DNA of 53,379 bases from JBMNTP01 sp050945795 (GCA_050945795.1 JBMNTP010000011.1:1-53379); one strand, 5' to 3'. Positions 1 through 8,284 are shown, numbered from the stretch's first letter. The notes: generated by a model not told the origin, from the sequence alone. Program-made: numbers and translations.

Positions 1-309
1 ATGGCCGACGCTCTAACCGCTATAAAGCGCAGGGGCGGGGCGGAGGTAGGCGATAAGACGATGGTCGACGCGCTGGAGCCCGCCGTTATAGCCATGGATA
101 AAGCTGATAAGGAAGATATGGAGGCCATGCTTAACGCCGCGGTTATGGCGGCTGATAAAGGCGTTGAAGATACTAAGCAATATATAGCTAAATTCGGCAG
201 GGCGCAGTATATTGGCGAAAGGGCGATAGGCTTTCAAGACGCCGGAGCCACTTCTGTCGCCATAATATTTAGGGCGATGCAGGATTATATAAAAAGTATA
301 GCGGGATAA
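1..309 (+). CDS. dhaL: DhaL-type dihydroxyacetone/tetrulose kinase, ADP-binding subunit (C-terminal part)
   Basis: This is the 3' part of a DhaL-family subunit, which binds nucleotide and phosphorylates a ketose held by a DhaK partner. The visible 102 residues hold the helical-bundle motif GDKTMVDALEPA near residue 17, followed by the GDAGATS-like stretch QDAGATS near residue 80. The family is usually about 210 residues, so about half of the gene lies before the window and the ATG at base 1 is probably an internal methionine. The stop codon overlaps the first possible ATG of the next gene (TAATG), which indicates an operon with the isomerase-like gene. Because the partner isomerase is divergent, the substrate may be a tetrulose rather than dihydroxyacetone; that is inference. 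Confidence 0.85.
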   Translation: MADALTAIKRRGGAEVGDKTMVDALEPAVIAMDKADKEDMEAMLNAAVMAADKGVEDTKQYIAKFGRAQYIGERAIGFQDAGATSVAIIFRAMQDYIKSIAG

Positions 310-326
310 TGAAAGGTGGGGCGGCT

Positions 327-1124
327 GTGCCGTATAAACTATATATAGGTACCAATACTAAAATGTATAAAACGGCGGCGGATACAGTAGCTTACCTTAA
401 AGAGCTAAGCCGCCTTACCTCCGACATAAGTCGTAATGAGATGGAGCTTTTTGTAATACCTTCATACACCTCCTTACACCACGCCAATGCCGCGATACAA
501 AACGCTGAAATAAAGCTCGGCGCGCAGAATATGGCATGGGAGGATGAAGGGCAGTTTACCGGGGAAATATCGCCGCTTATGCTTAGTGAAATAGGAATTG
601 ATATAGTTATGATAGGGCATAGCGAGCGGCGGCATGTTTTTGGCGAAAGCGATCATGAGGAAAACCTTAAGGTTAGATGCGCGCTTAGACACGGGTTTAC
701 GGCGCTGTTGTGCATAGGGGAAACGCAGCAGCAAAAGGACGACGGCGTATCGGATGAGGCGCTGCGTATGCAGATAAAGCGGGGGCTTAAGGACGTCGAC
801 GCCGATAAGCTTAATCGTATGTGGATAGCGTATGAACCGGTATGGGCGATAGGTGTGTCGGGTAAGCCGGCGAGTGCCGAATATGCCGATGAAAAGCACG
901 GCGTTATAAAAGATTGCCTGCTTGAGCTGTATGGCGCGGCGGCAAGTGATGTTCCGGTGCTGTACGGCGGCAGCGTTAACAACCAGAACGCGACGGAGCT
1001 TATTGGCATGGCAAATATAGACGGCCTTTTCATAGGCAGAAGCGCATGGCAGGCGGATAATTTTAACTATATAATAAGGCAGGCGCTGCCTTTGTTCAGG
1101 GCTAAAAGGAGTAGTGCCAAATGA
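327..1124 (+). CDS. Triosephosphate isomerase family protein, possibly a tetrulose-phosphate isomerase
   Basis: A 265-residue TIM-barrel isomerase. The catalytic residues are visible: Asn and Lys in TNTKMYK, His in GHSERR and Glu in AYEPVWAIG, with the phosphate loop YGGSVN. The first motif differs from the usual GNWKMN, and the last glycine-rich loop reads IGRSAW instead of a GGASL-type sequence, so this is probably not the housekeeping glycolytic enzyme. Linkage to DhaL suggests it isomerises the phosphorylated product of that kinase, as paralogous TpiA-like enzymes do in erythritol/erythrulose catabolism (family knowledge; the assignment here is inference). I chose the GTG at 327 because AAAGGTGGGG at 312-321 lies just upstream; the ATG at 309 would place that ribosome binding site inside the gene. 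Confidence 0.8.
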   Translation: MPYKLYIGTNTKMYKTAADTVAYLKELSRLTSDISRNEMELFVIPSYTSLHHANAAIQNAEIKLGAQNMAWEDEGQFTGEISPLMLSEIGIDIVMIGHSERRHVFGESDHEENLKVRCALRHGFTALLCIGETQQQKDDGVSDEALRMQIKRGLKDVDADKLNRMWIAYEPVWAIGVSGKPASAEYADEKHGVIKDCLLELYGAAASDVPVLYGGSVNNQNATELIGMANIDGLFIGRSAWQADNFNYIIRQALPLFRAKRSSAK

Positions 1125-1210
1125 GCGCGGCAATATTGGTTAAATACTTTTGGATGGCTATTTAGCACCCGATTAGTTTAGGCGGAGATTATATCAAATA
1201 TATAACGCAT

Positions 1211-1256
1211 AAAAAGCCGCGGCGAAATGAATCTACACTTTCACCGCGGCTTTTGT
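1211..1256. terminator. Bidirectional rho-independent terminator
   Basis: AAAAGCCGCGG-CGAAA pairs with TTTCaCCGCGGCTTTT (one mismatch) around an 11-base loop, with A-run and T-run ends on both strands. It sits between two convergent genes and can serve both. Confidence 0.85.
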
Positions 1257-1273
1257 TTTGCTTGTATAAGGGC

Positions 1274-2200
1274 CTATATGCCCATTTCCGCTATAAATGC
1301 TTTAAGGGCGTTTGCCGATTTTAAAAGCTTGTCCTTTTCATCAGCGTCAAGCTCTATTTCTATACGCTTTTCCACTCCGCCCGCTCCGACAATAGACGGC
1401 ACGCTCAAACATACATCGCTTATGCCGTATTCGCCCTGCATCAAAGAGCCAACCGGCAGCAGCACCTTTTCGTTTCTAAGCACCGCCTCGCATATGCGGC
1501 AGACAGATAGCGCTACGCCATAGAAAGTAGCACCTTTGCGCTTTATTACCTCGGCTCCTGCTGAGCGCATAGCGGCGGCTATATCATCGAATTTATTCTT
1601 ATCGATTAGCTTTTCAACGCTTAAACCGTTTACAGTAGTACTGCTCCAGGTGACAAAAGATGTTTCGCCGTGCTCGCCTAAAACATATGTATCAACATTG
1701 GCGCTTTGCGCTCCGGCCTCATCGCCTATTAATGTCATAAGCCTTATTGTATCGAGCAGCGTGCCGGAACTTATTATCTTATCCGACGGTATTGATGTCC
1801 ACTTAGCCGCGGCATATGTTAGCACATCGACAGGATTGCTTACCATTACAATTACGGCATCAGCCGCGTATTTTTCCACCTCCGCCATAATTGACTTCAT
1901 TATGGCGACATTAACTTTGCCAAGATCCAATCTTGTCTGCCCGGGTTTTCTGTTGCTTCCGGCAGTTATAACAACAATGTCGGAGCCTGAAATATCGGCA
2001 TATCCTCCGCTGTAGACCCTAACCGGCTTGCAAAGCGGCACTGCATGGTATATATCCATGGCTTCGCCTTTAGCTTTTTCCTCGGCTGTATCAACGACGA
2101 CGATTTCAGCCGCCAAGCCAAGCAAAGTAAGGTCGTTGGTTATTGTCGCTCCTACGTTTCCGGCGCCTATGACCGATATTTTCTTTCCGGTATTTGGCAT
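1274..2200 (-). CDS. Lactate/malate dehydrogenase family protein with malate-type Arg
   Basis: A 308-residue NAD-dependent 2-hydroxyacid dehydrogenase. The Rossmann motif GAGNVGA (residues 12-18), the substrate-binding Arg90 in QTRLDL, Asn in VSNPVDVLT, Asp in GTLLDTIRL and catalytic His in GEHGETSF are all present. Overall it resembles L-lactate dehydrogenase. However, the specificity residue, Gln in NQKPGETR of lactate dehydrogenases, is Arg84 (SNRKPGQTR), the residue malate dehydrogenases use to bind oxaloacetate. Malate/oxaloacetate is therefore the likelier substrate (inference). The start has the ribosome binding site GGAGGT. It follows the transaldolase-like gene by 64 bases on the same strand and is probably cotranscribed. 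Confidence 0.88.
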   Translation of the reverse strand: MPNTGKKISVIGAGNVGATITNDLTLLGLAAEIVVVDTAEEKAKGEAMDIYHAVPLCKPVRVYSGGYADISGSDIVVITAGSNRKPGQTRLDLGKVNVAIMKSIMAEVEKYAADAVIVMVSNPVDVLTYAAAKWTSIPSDKIISSGTLLDTIRLMTLIGDEAGAQSANVDTYVLGEHGETSFVTWSSTTVNGLSVEKLIDKNKFDDIAAAMRSAGAEVIKRKGATFYGVALSVCRICEAVLRNEKVLLPVGSLMQGEYGISDVCLSVPSIVGAGGVEKRIEIELDADEKDKLLKSANALKAFIAEMGI

Positions 2201-2264
2201 AGATTACCTCCAAATGTCTTAATAAAATAATATAAAGTTAATGTTTAGCTCAAGCCTGTGAGGA

Positions 2265-3302
2265 TTACACTAGTTTCATGGCCTCTATCGGGTTCCAACC
2301 GCTTTCTATAAACTGTGTAAGGGTGCGGTTGCATGAACCGAATGTTATAAACTCCTCGATCGTCATGCCGTCCGGCTCATACGCTTTTACAAACTCCGGC
2401 ATTGTCATAAGCCTGTCTATAACGGCTTTATCAACCGGAACATTTATGCGCTCCTCAAACGGGCCATCGAGCTCGGCGAGTAGCTTAGCGATTTTAGGCG
2501 CTATCGACATTATCATCTTGGCTCCGGCAAGCTCTGTTATATGGTAAGCTCCTCGGCAGCCTGCCGGCATAAGCACCGCTTCGTATTGGCGCTCCTCAAA
2601 AACGCTGTACGCTCTTTTTATAGCTGCCGTTCCCGCCTGTATAATATCAGACTCTGAAACGTTTGCTCCATTGTCCTTAGCTACATCCCTTAGATAATCA
2701 TCAAGCCTTCCTACCATTATAACGGCGACACCGAGCCCCGGCTCTATGCCGTTTGCCCTCGCCCTATCGGCGCCGCGCTGGAAAGCAGCTCCTATAGCCA
2801 ACGCCTGCGGCACCGTAAAACTTACCGTCATAACAACATTGTGCCCAAGAGCCGCCAGTTCTTCACATGCCTCAAGGCCGGCTTTGGTTGTAGGCAGTTT
2901 AATGCATATATTAGGCGCCCAGCCCGCCAGTCTTTTGCCCTGCTCTATCATAGCAGCGGCATCTCCCGGTCTGTTCGGGTTTGTCTGTGCGCAGCAGCGG
3001 CCGTATTGCTTGTTGCCGGTTTTATAAAGCGGATTCAGCTTTTCGGCTATAAAGCCGGTAACCTGCCGCATTATCGCTTCGACTTTTGCGTCGCCTTTTA
3101 ATTCGGGCGATACTTGTTTTATTTTATCCGCCCAAAATTGCGGGTTCGCGCGCAGCGAGCTGTTAACCAGGAACGGGTTCGTCGTTACGCCGACAGCTCC
3201 GTTGCCCATAGCTTCATCCATCTCGGCTATATCGGCGCTATCATGCCAATAAACAGAGGGTGTTTCTTTTGTCATCCATTTAAGAAATTTATTGTGGGTC
3301 AT
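2265..3302 (-). CDS. Transaldolase family protein
   Basis: A 345-residue class I aldolase-type barrel. Recognisable transaldolase motifs are VTTNPFLV (residues 39-46), the Schiff-base lysine in CIKLPTTKAGLEA and the following VSFTVPQAL. Transaldolases move a dihydroxyacetone unit between sugar phosphates, as in the pentose phosphate pathway. The protein is longer than the roughly 215-residue fructose-6-phosphate-aldolase-like forms and is divergent, so a special substrate is possible. It has the ribosome binding site AAAGGAG upstream. It is followed by the lactate/malate dehydrogenase gene, and a kinase/isomerase pair for small ketose phosphates lies convergent to it. Confidence 0.82.
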   Translation of the reverse strand: MTHNKFLKWMTKETPSVYWHDSADIAEMDEAMGNGAVGVTTNPFLVNSSLRANPQFWADKIKQVSPELKGDAKVEAIMRQVTGFIAEKLNPLYKTGNKQYGRCCAQTNPNRPGDAAAMIEQGKRLAGWAPNICIKLPTTKAGLEACEELAALGHNVVMTVSFTVPQALAIGAAFQRGADRARANGIEPGLGVAVIMVGRLDDYLRDVAKDNGANVSESDIIQAGTAAIKRAYSVFEERQYEAVLMPAGCRGAYHITELAGAKMIMSIAPKIAKLLAELDGPFEERINVPVDKAVIDRLMTMPEFVKAYEPDGMTIEEFITFGSCNRTLTQFIESGWNPIEAMKLV

Positions 3303-3570
3303 TTTGTGCTCCTTTAATATAGTGTTTTAGCCGCCCTTGCGCAGTGCCGCGCAACTAACGAGTTTGTGTTATGCGCTTAAATACGTAAAAGCGGCGGCAA
3401 GTTTATCCGATCAATATCGCAGTCGTGTAATAACGATAGAAAGCGCCAGGAAACCGCTTTCGATTAATATTTAGAATTAAATATACAATGGTATTATACA
3501 ATAGAACTTGTGCCGATGCATCTTATATTTAAGTTTTATATATTAACTTTACATACCTAACGCAATAACG
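3303..3570. other. Leader region of the transaldolase-dehydrogenase genes
   Basis: No gene is visible. Two hairpins would form in the leader of the minus-strand transcript: TTGCGC/GCGCAA at 3337-3354 and GAAAGCG/CGCTTTC at 3439-3461. On the minus strand a TATAAT-like box lies near 3490-3500 but without a good -35 box. I do not recognise a known riboswitch. Confidence 0.3.
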
Positions 3571-3603
3571 AAGGCCGGTACAGCTAAGCTATACCGGCCT
3601 TAT
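3571..3603. terminator. Probable terminator of the amidase gene
   Basis: A perfect 10-base stem, AAGGCCGGTA with TACCGGCCTT, around a short loop, 30 bases after the amidase stop codon. The T-tail is weak on the minus strand. Confidence 0.55.
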
Positions 3604-3634
3604 TAAAGCAGCTTCAATATATTCACGCGCCAAG

Positions 3635-4540
3635 TTATACCCATGTTCCTCCAAGCGCTCGTGTTGTCTGAGGCCCGACGATGCCGTCCACTGCCAGCGC
3701 GTTTTCCCGCTGAAAATCAACTACGGCGGACAGCGTATTCGGGCCGAATATTCCGTCTATAGCGCCAGGATAAAAGCCGGCGGTGCTAAGCGCACGCTGC
3801 ACTCTTGACACATCGGTGCCGCGCATCATCTCGGCTCGGCGTATATATGGCAGATAAACATGCCCCTGCGTTCCGTTTATTAACACCTTTGCCCATTTAG
3901 ATGAGCGTGATATAAGAGTAAGCACATCTGCTCTTTTAAGCTTTCTTATAGCAGGATAAAGCACGCTTGGGCCAGTGCGCATGTTTAACACGCCGACGTT
4001 TACAATGTAGTTTAGCCGCAGCAATCGTGTAAGTGTAAATGCCGGCGGCTCTGGTGACGGGTCGGGCTCGCTGGGAGGATTATCAATGTAAAGCAGCTGC
4101 TGCGTCTCTTCAAGCGGGAAGAATTTGCCGGGGCAGAGCGTTGGGGAAACGTCTAAATGCGGAGTTATTTCATGTATCGCCGGATAGTATTTAAGGCAAT
4201 CGGTTATAACCCTCATAAGCATTGCTTTTTGCCCGTCGCTCATTTTATTGACTTCAAAATTACCCTGGCATGCTATGCCTATCGAGCGCGCGTTATAGCC
4301 GTATTTGGTTCTGGTGTGACCGCCTTCATATTCCAGGCCGCGCCCCCACACCGCCGTACCGTCAAGCAAAATAACTATATTATAGTCGATGCCTTTGTTG
4401 CCTTTTTTGATATGAGAAGCATGGACTTGCTCGGGAGTGGCATTCGAGGCGAAGTGGTGAATCACTATGGCGTTTGTGATTTTTCGTTTTATATACGCCC
4501 TTTTGGGCTGCAATTTTAAATCTTTTACATATGTAAACAT
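3635..4540 (-). CDS. N-acetylmuramoyl-L-alanine amidase with SH3b and peptidoglycan-binding domains
   Basis: A 301-residue cell-wall hydrolase that should cut the amide between N-acetylmuramic acid and the stem peptide. Residues 20-160 are an Amidase_2 (PGRP-like) zinc domain, with the first ligand in IVIHHFAS and the later His and Cys in HLDVSPTLCPG. A proline-rich linker (PPSEPDPSPEPP) follows, then a bacterial SH3-like domain at about 178-232 (LNMRTGPS) and a C-terminal peptidoglycan-binding repeat at about 240-295 (GAIDGIFGPNTLSAVVDFQ). There is no signal peptide, which is usual for phage endolysins and mother-cell lytic enzymes. No other phage genes are near; the spore cortex-lytic operon lies upstream on the same strand. 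The ribosome binding site is AGGAAGGTG. Confidence 0.9.
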   Translation of the reverse strand: MFTYVKDLKLQPKRAYIKRKITNAIVIHHFASNATPEQVHASHIKKGNKGIDYNIVILLDGTAVWGRGLEYEGGHTRTKYGYNARSIGIACQGNFEVNKMSDGQKAMLMRVITDCLKYYPAIHEITPHLDVSPTLCPGKFFPLEETQQLLYIDNPPSEPDPSPEPPAFTLTRLLRLNYIVNVGVLNMRTGPSVLYPAIRKLKRADVLTLISRSSKWAKVLINGTQGHVYLPYIRRAEMMRGTDVSRVQRALSTAGFYPGAIDGIFGPNTLSAVVDFQRENALAVDGIVGPQTTRALGGTWV

Positions 4541-4729
4541 ATTGCACCTTCCTTGATGATGGACTGTAAAGCCGGATTTTTATGCTGCGTTTATTTAGAT
4601 AACGATGCATATATTCCAACATATGCACAACGCCTCAAAAATGTATGTATGCGTTGTGATATTTTGCGGTTCAAGGAAAGGTGCGAAGCCGAATGGCTGT
4701 GGTATGCTGCGCGGCATTTTATTTAAGCT
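4541..4729. other. Intergenic region with an imperfectly spaced inverted repeat
   Basis: No gene seen. CACAACGC at 4626-4633 pairs with GCGTTGTG at 4651-4658. It lies upstream of the amidase start and may be a regulatory site or a leader hairpin. Confidence 0.3.
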
Positions 4730-4774
4730 AAAAGCGGCTTTAGGCAATAACCGCATCGCCCAAAGCCGCTTTTA
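4730..4774. terminator. Terminator of the spoIIR-sleB-ypeB operon
   Basis: AAAAGCGGCTTTaGGC pairs with GCCcAAAGCCGCTTTT around a 13-base loop, about 55 bases after the ypeB stop codon. Confidence 0.75.
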
Positions 4775-4828
4775 AGCGTATACTATTAAATTAGCCTTAT
4801 TTATACCGCCTTATAACGCCGCTACGGC

Positions 4829-6217
4829 TTATGCCGTAAGCTCGCCGTTTTCGGCATGTATAATTCTTAGTATGTTCTGCTCGGCGCCGGTATTAGCGTC
4901 GATATATACTAGGAAGTCGTCCTCTCCAAGCCGGCACTGGAATTCATAGCACAGCAGCTCGGAATTGTCTTCAAGTGGTATAAGCGCCAACTGAGACGAA
5001 CGCACGTCAAGCCGCTGCGATACTCTTTGCTGTGCGTCCTCAAGCGATATCTCGGGCGACTCAAGCTGCCGCTCCTTATGCGCCATAAGGTAGTTGCGCG
5101 CGTCTATGCCGACGATTTTCTGCGTCCTAAGCTCTACCCATACCTTTATTATATCGGGATATATAACTATATCGTCCTGCGTATATGTGAAGTTTATAAC
5201 GGCTACTCCGTCATAATGCTGCCAGTAATTTGCCTTCATGCCGGTATAGCCTATTTTTTCAAGATACGCTCCCGCCGTTTCATAGCTTTTATCCTTGAGC
5301 GCCTCATCGGCAATTACGTTTTCCATTATCGGCACATTTTCGGTCATAGACAGCATCGATCCGCCCTGTTTAGTTATGAGTACGCGAACCTCATGCCCGT
5401 TCTCATCCCAGCCCTTATAGCCGTATGCGTATATCTTGCCTTTTTCGTCTGAGTCGGCCTCAAAATTCTCTATGCCGGTATACTCTTTCGCCTTTTCAAG
5501 CGCTTGCTCTTTTGTAAGCTCCTCGCCGCATAAGCCCTGCGGCTCGAGTTTCTCTGTGCTGTCGCTAAACGGGCCGTCGTATATTATTGTTGGGAATTCT
5601 TCTCCGGCGCTTTTATCTATGCCGGCGTAGTTGCCCACCTCGTCGCTAAGGTATTCTACTTCCTCAAGGTTAGTGAAAATATCGCTGCTCTTCATTTCGT
5701 TTATCTGCGTGTAAAGGTTTTCAACCTCGGCAGATAATGCATCAAGCTGCTCCATATCCTCTGATGAAGGCATTTCACCGTATGCTACGCGGCGGCCAAG
5801 GCTGCGGCAAAAATCGCCGAGCTGGTTTAAAAACCTTGTAAGTCTGCCCGAAACTTCTAAAGATGCCGGCAGATTGCCTGCCGCGCCGGCGGCGTCCCCC
5901 GATGAGCGCCATATGCTCATTATAAGCACCGATGCCTGCTCTGTGCCGGATACCGCCCTTAGCTTGGCCAAATCGTTTTTAAGCTTTTCGATATCGCCGG
6001 CCAGTTGTTCAAAAGAACGTTGATACTGCTGGTTGCGCGCCGTTGTAAGCATATCGGCGCGGTGGCTTTGGCTGGCTGCGTATGCCGTTGAGGCGGTAAG
6101 CAGCACGACAAGTGCGACAGCTGTTATAAACCACTTATTCGACTTAAGCGTGACTTTCTTTTTATCTCGGACATTCTCCCGTAGTTCAACGATGTTGCCG
6201 TTTTTATTATCATTCAT
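4829..6217 (-). CDS. ypeB: Germination protein YpeB
   Basis: A 462-residue inner-spore-membrane/cortex protein needed to stabilise or localise the SleB cortex-lytic enzyme. After about 25 charged residues there is one membrane-spanning segment (WFITAVALVVLLTASTAYA). Next comes the helical YpeB region (about 60-200) and C-terminal PepSY-type repeats (about 230-460), with motifs such as EQALEKAKEYTGI and LEDAQQRVSQRL. I start at ATG 6217 behind AGGTGAAGGA rather than the GTG at 6226, which overlaps the sleB stop. Position directly after sleB is the known arrangement for this pair. Confidence 0.92.
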   Translation of the reverse strand: MNDNKNGNIVELRENVRDKKKVTLKSNKWFITAVALVVLLTASTAYAASQSHRADMLTTARNQQYQRSFEQLAGDIEKLKNDLAKLRAVSGTEQASVLIMSIWRSSGDAAGAAGNLPASLEVSGRLTRFLNQLGDFCRSLGRRVAYGEMPSSEDMEQLDALSAEVENLYTQINEMKSSDIFTNLEEVEYLSDEVGNYAGIDKSAGEEFPTIIYDGPFSDSTEKLEPQGLCGEELTKEQALEKAKEYTGIENFEADSDEKGKIYAYGYKGWDENGHEVRVLITKQGGSMLSMTENVPIMENVIADEALKDKSYETAGAYLEKIGYTGMKANYWQHYDGVAVINFTYTQDDIVIYPDIIKVWVELRTQKIVGIDARNYLMAHKERQLESPEISLEDAQQRVSQRLDVRSSQLALIPLEDNSELLCYEFQCRLGEDDFLVYIDANTGAEQNILRIIHAENGELTA

Positions 6218-6222
6218 ATCCT

Positions 6223-6936
6223 TCACCTACAAAATCTGTGCGAGCCTATGGTGACTATTTCCGGACGTGACCACACATATGCGTTGCTGGTTTTGGCGGG
6301 GTTAAAGTATACTATCGCGCCGCCGGTAGGATCCCATCCGTTCATGGCGTCCCTTGCCGCGCGCAAAGCTGTATCGTCGGGCGCGAGATTTATCTGTCCG
6401 TCGGCTACAACGCTAAAGGCGCGGGGCTGGTATATAACTCCGGCTATACTGTTTGGAAATTCCGCGTGCCGAACGCGATTGAGTATTACCGCGCCTACGG
6501 CAACCTGGCCTATATAAGGTTCGCCCCTTGCTTCGCCGTAGATACATCGGGCCATAAGGTATACGTCGCTTGAGGTATCGGTCTGACCTCCGCTTTGCCC
6601 TCCGTAATTCGAGTCGCTTACATTTGGCGCCGAGCCGCTTAGCTGTATGCCCATCTTTGCGGCGGTTGCCGCCCCTACAATGCCGTCCGGCGTAAGGCCG
6701 TTTTTGCTCTGGAAAGCTCTAACGGCGGTTAGTGTTGCTCCCTTGAAATCGCCGTCAACCGCTCCGTCATAATAGCCCCAGTTCTTAAGCTTGGTCTGTA
6801 TGGCTCTTACCATCGCCGTATTCGTTGAGCCGTACCTTATAGATGCCGCCTGCAGTGCCGGGCCGCCGGCAAGCATGGCTATGGTAAGACTTATATACAG
6901 CGCTGCCACAATCATTACAAAATATCCTTTTTTCAC
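6223..6936 (-). CDS. sleB: Spore cortex-lytic enzyme SleB
   Basis: A 237-residue lytic transglycosylase that degrades muramic-lactam peptidoglycan at germination. It has a signal-type hydrophobic N-terminus (residues 5-30) and a peptidoglycan-binding repeat at about 33-95 (GYYDGAVDGDFKGATLTAVRAFQ). A short Ser/Gly linker leads to a Hydrolase_2/SleB catalytic domain from about residue 125 to the end, with the catalytic Glu in IYGEARGEP. The start is a GTG whose GTGA overlaps the spoIIR stop, behind GGAGGGAGG. The downstream gene is its partner ypeB, also overlapping. Confidence 0.94.
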   Translation of the reverse strand: MKKGYFVMIVAALYISLTIAMLAGGPALQAASIRYGSTNTAMVRAIQTKLKNWGYYDGAVDGDFKGATLTAVRAFQSKNGLTPDGIVGAATAAKMGIQLSGSAPNVSDSNYGGQSGGQTDTSSDVYLMARCIYGEARGEPYIGQVAVGAVILNRVRHAEFPNSIAGVIYQPRAFSVVADGQINLAPDDTALRAARDAMNGWDPTGGAIVYFNPAKTSNAYVWSRPEIVTIGSHRFCR

Positions 6937-7481
6937 TTTGGCCTCCCTCCGAATAATTCTTCATACCATTGCGCGAACAGGGATTTGAATTCAACCGGTG
7001 CGCCGGAAGGGTTTGGAACTACGCTTTCTTCCCATTCGCTTACGTCTACAAAGCAGAGCGGAGGAAACATAACGCACCACCAGTTTTCGCCGCCGCCATC
7101 GCCCAATATTATTTGAACGGCTTGATAGCGGCCTTTGGGATAAACCGTGCCGGCGTAGGTTTTATCAGGGAAATCGAACTCGCCTATAATTACCTTGGCT
7201 GAGTATTCCTGTCCATTTTCCCTTATTATGTCCTCGGCCATTGACTTTATGCGGGAGGTATTATTTGCTATCGTCTCGTTTGCCTCATCGGCATTTTCCG
7301 TTAAAGCCAGCTCGCCTCCTAGCATTGAATAGATGCCGTCGCGCACCTTAAGCTTTATTTGCTGATCGGTTTCGCTGTCGCTGTTGGCGATAACGTGCAG
7401 CCTCATAACATCAGAACGGTTAGAGCAGCTGGCAAGCAGCAAAATTGCCGCGCACAACGCTACCGTCTTTATATATTTCAT
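6933..7481 (-). CDS. spoIIR: Stage II sporulation protein R
   Basis: A 182-residue forespore signal protein that is secreted to the intermembrane space, where it triggers SpoIIGA to process pro-sigma-E. The family signatures RLHVIANSDS, KLKVRDGIYSML and NWWCVMFPPLCFVD are all present. The N-terminus is a signal sequence ending in LLLASCS, which reads as a lipobox, so the protein may be a lipoprotein. ATG 7481 has GGGGG nine bases upstream; ATG 7487 is the alternative, and a longer in-frame ORF starts at 7526. The gene overlaps sleB by four bases, so the signal for sigma-E activation and the germination hydrolase would be made from one transcript. Confidence 0.93.
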   Translation of the reverse strand: MKYIKTVALCAAILLLASCSNRSDVMRLHVIANSDSETDQQIKLKVRDGIYSMLGGELALTENADEANETIANNTSRIKSMAEDIIRENGQEYSAKVIIGEFDFPDKTYAGTVYPKGRYQAVQIILGDGGGENWWCVMFPPLCFVDVSEWEESVVPNPSGAPVEFKSLFAQWYEELFGGRPK

Positions 7482-7515
7482 ATCCATTACCCCCGTTGTT
7501 TGTGTATGCTTAATA

Positions 7516-7544
7516 ATTTTAGACAAATAGGCGGTATTATATAC
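7516..7544 (-). promoter_or_regulatory. Candidate sigma-F/sigma-G type promoter of spoIIR
   Basis: Read on the minus strand, GTATA (7544-7540) is separated by 15 bases from GTCTAAAAT (7524-7516), and the spoIIR start is about 35 bases further on. This fits the forespore pattern of a GywTA -35 box with a GG-rich/A-rich -10 box, although the second G of the -10 box is T. SpoIIR is sigma-F dependent in Bacillus subtilis, which supports the call. Confidence 0.45.
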
Positions 7545-7648
7545 AAATACCGGAATTTAGAGGGATAATAAGGAAGGTAAGGCAAATTTTTATGGCAGGT
7601 CGGCAACGGTATGCTATAATTAAAAAAACGGTTTGGGAGGCGGGAGCA

Positions 7649-8284
7649 TTGAAAATTACCTGGTTAGGACATTCGAGCTTTATGCTTGAGGATGGTTCGG
7701 TGACATTGATAACCGACCCTTATGACGAAACGGTGGGATATTCCCAGCCCGGCCAAAAGGCGGATATTGTTGTTTCAAGCCACGACCATTTCGACCATAA
7801 TTATTTTGAAGGCGTAAAAGGCGATTTTGAAATATTCAACGCGCCGGGCAAAAAGGAAATTCGCGGTATAACAATTACCGGCGTAGCTACCTTCCATGAT
7901 GGAGAAGAGGGCGGAGCGAGAGGCCAAAATGTTGTAAGCGTTATAGAGATGGGGGGTCTTAGGATATGCCATCTTGGCGATCTTGGCCATAAGCTTTCTG
8001 ACGATCAGGCGTTACAAATAGGCAAGGTTGACGTGCTGCTAACGCCGGTGGGCGGCTTTTTCACAATTGACGCCCAGGAGGCAGCCGAAACGGCAAAACA
8101 GCTTAATGCTGATATAGTGGTGCCGATGCATTTTAAAAACGACGCCTGTACCTGGGATATAGGCACCGAAAAGCCTTTTGTAGAGCTGCTAAAGGATGAG
8201 TACAGTACCGAATACAGCGATAAAAGCTGGTTTGAGCCGAAAAAGGGAGACAGAAAACTTATCGTGCTAAAGCACCGGTTTTAA
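7649..8284 (+). CDS. Metallo-beta-lactamase-fold hydrolase (UlaG/YtkL type)
   Basis: A 211-residue cytoplasmic metal-dependent hydrolase of the UPF0173/UlaG-like branch. Motifs in order are WLGHSSFML, SSHDHFDHNYF (the HxHxDH metal motif), CHLGDLGHKL and VPMHFKND. The substrate cannot be read from sequence. The start is taken as TTG 7649, eight bases after GGGAGG at 7635-7640; the upstream in-frame ATG at 7592 lacks a site. The pyrG start follows 21 bases after the stop on the same strand, so the two are probably cotranscribed. It is divergent from spoIIR. Confidence 0.85.
   Translation: MKITWLGHSSFMLEDGSVTLITDPYDETVGYSQPGQKADIVVSSHDHFDHNYFEGVKGDFEIFNAPGKKEIRGITITGVATFHDGEEGGARGQNVVSVIEMGGLRICHLGDLGHKLSDDQALQIGKVDVLLTPVGGFFTIDAQEAAETAKQLNADIVVPMHFKNDACTWDIGTEKPFVELLKDEYSTEYSDKSWFEPKKGDRKLIVLKHRF

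Noticed and set aside
3303..3570. Riboswitch in the leader of the transaldolase-like gene
   Set aside because: Two hairpins are visible but no known aptamer core was recognised.
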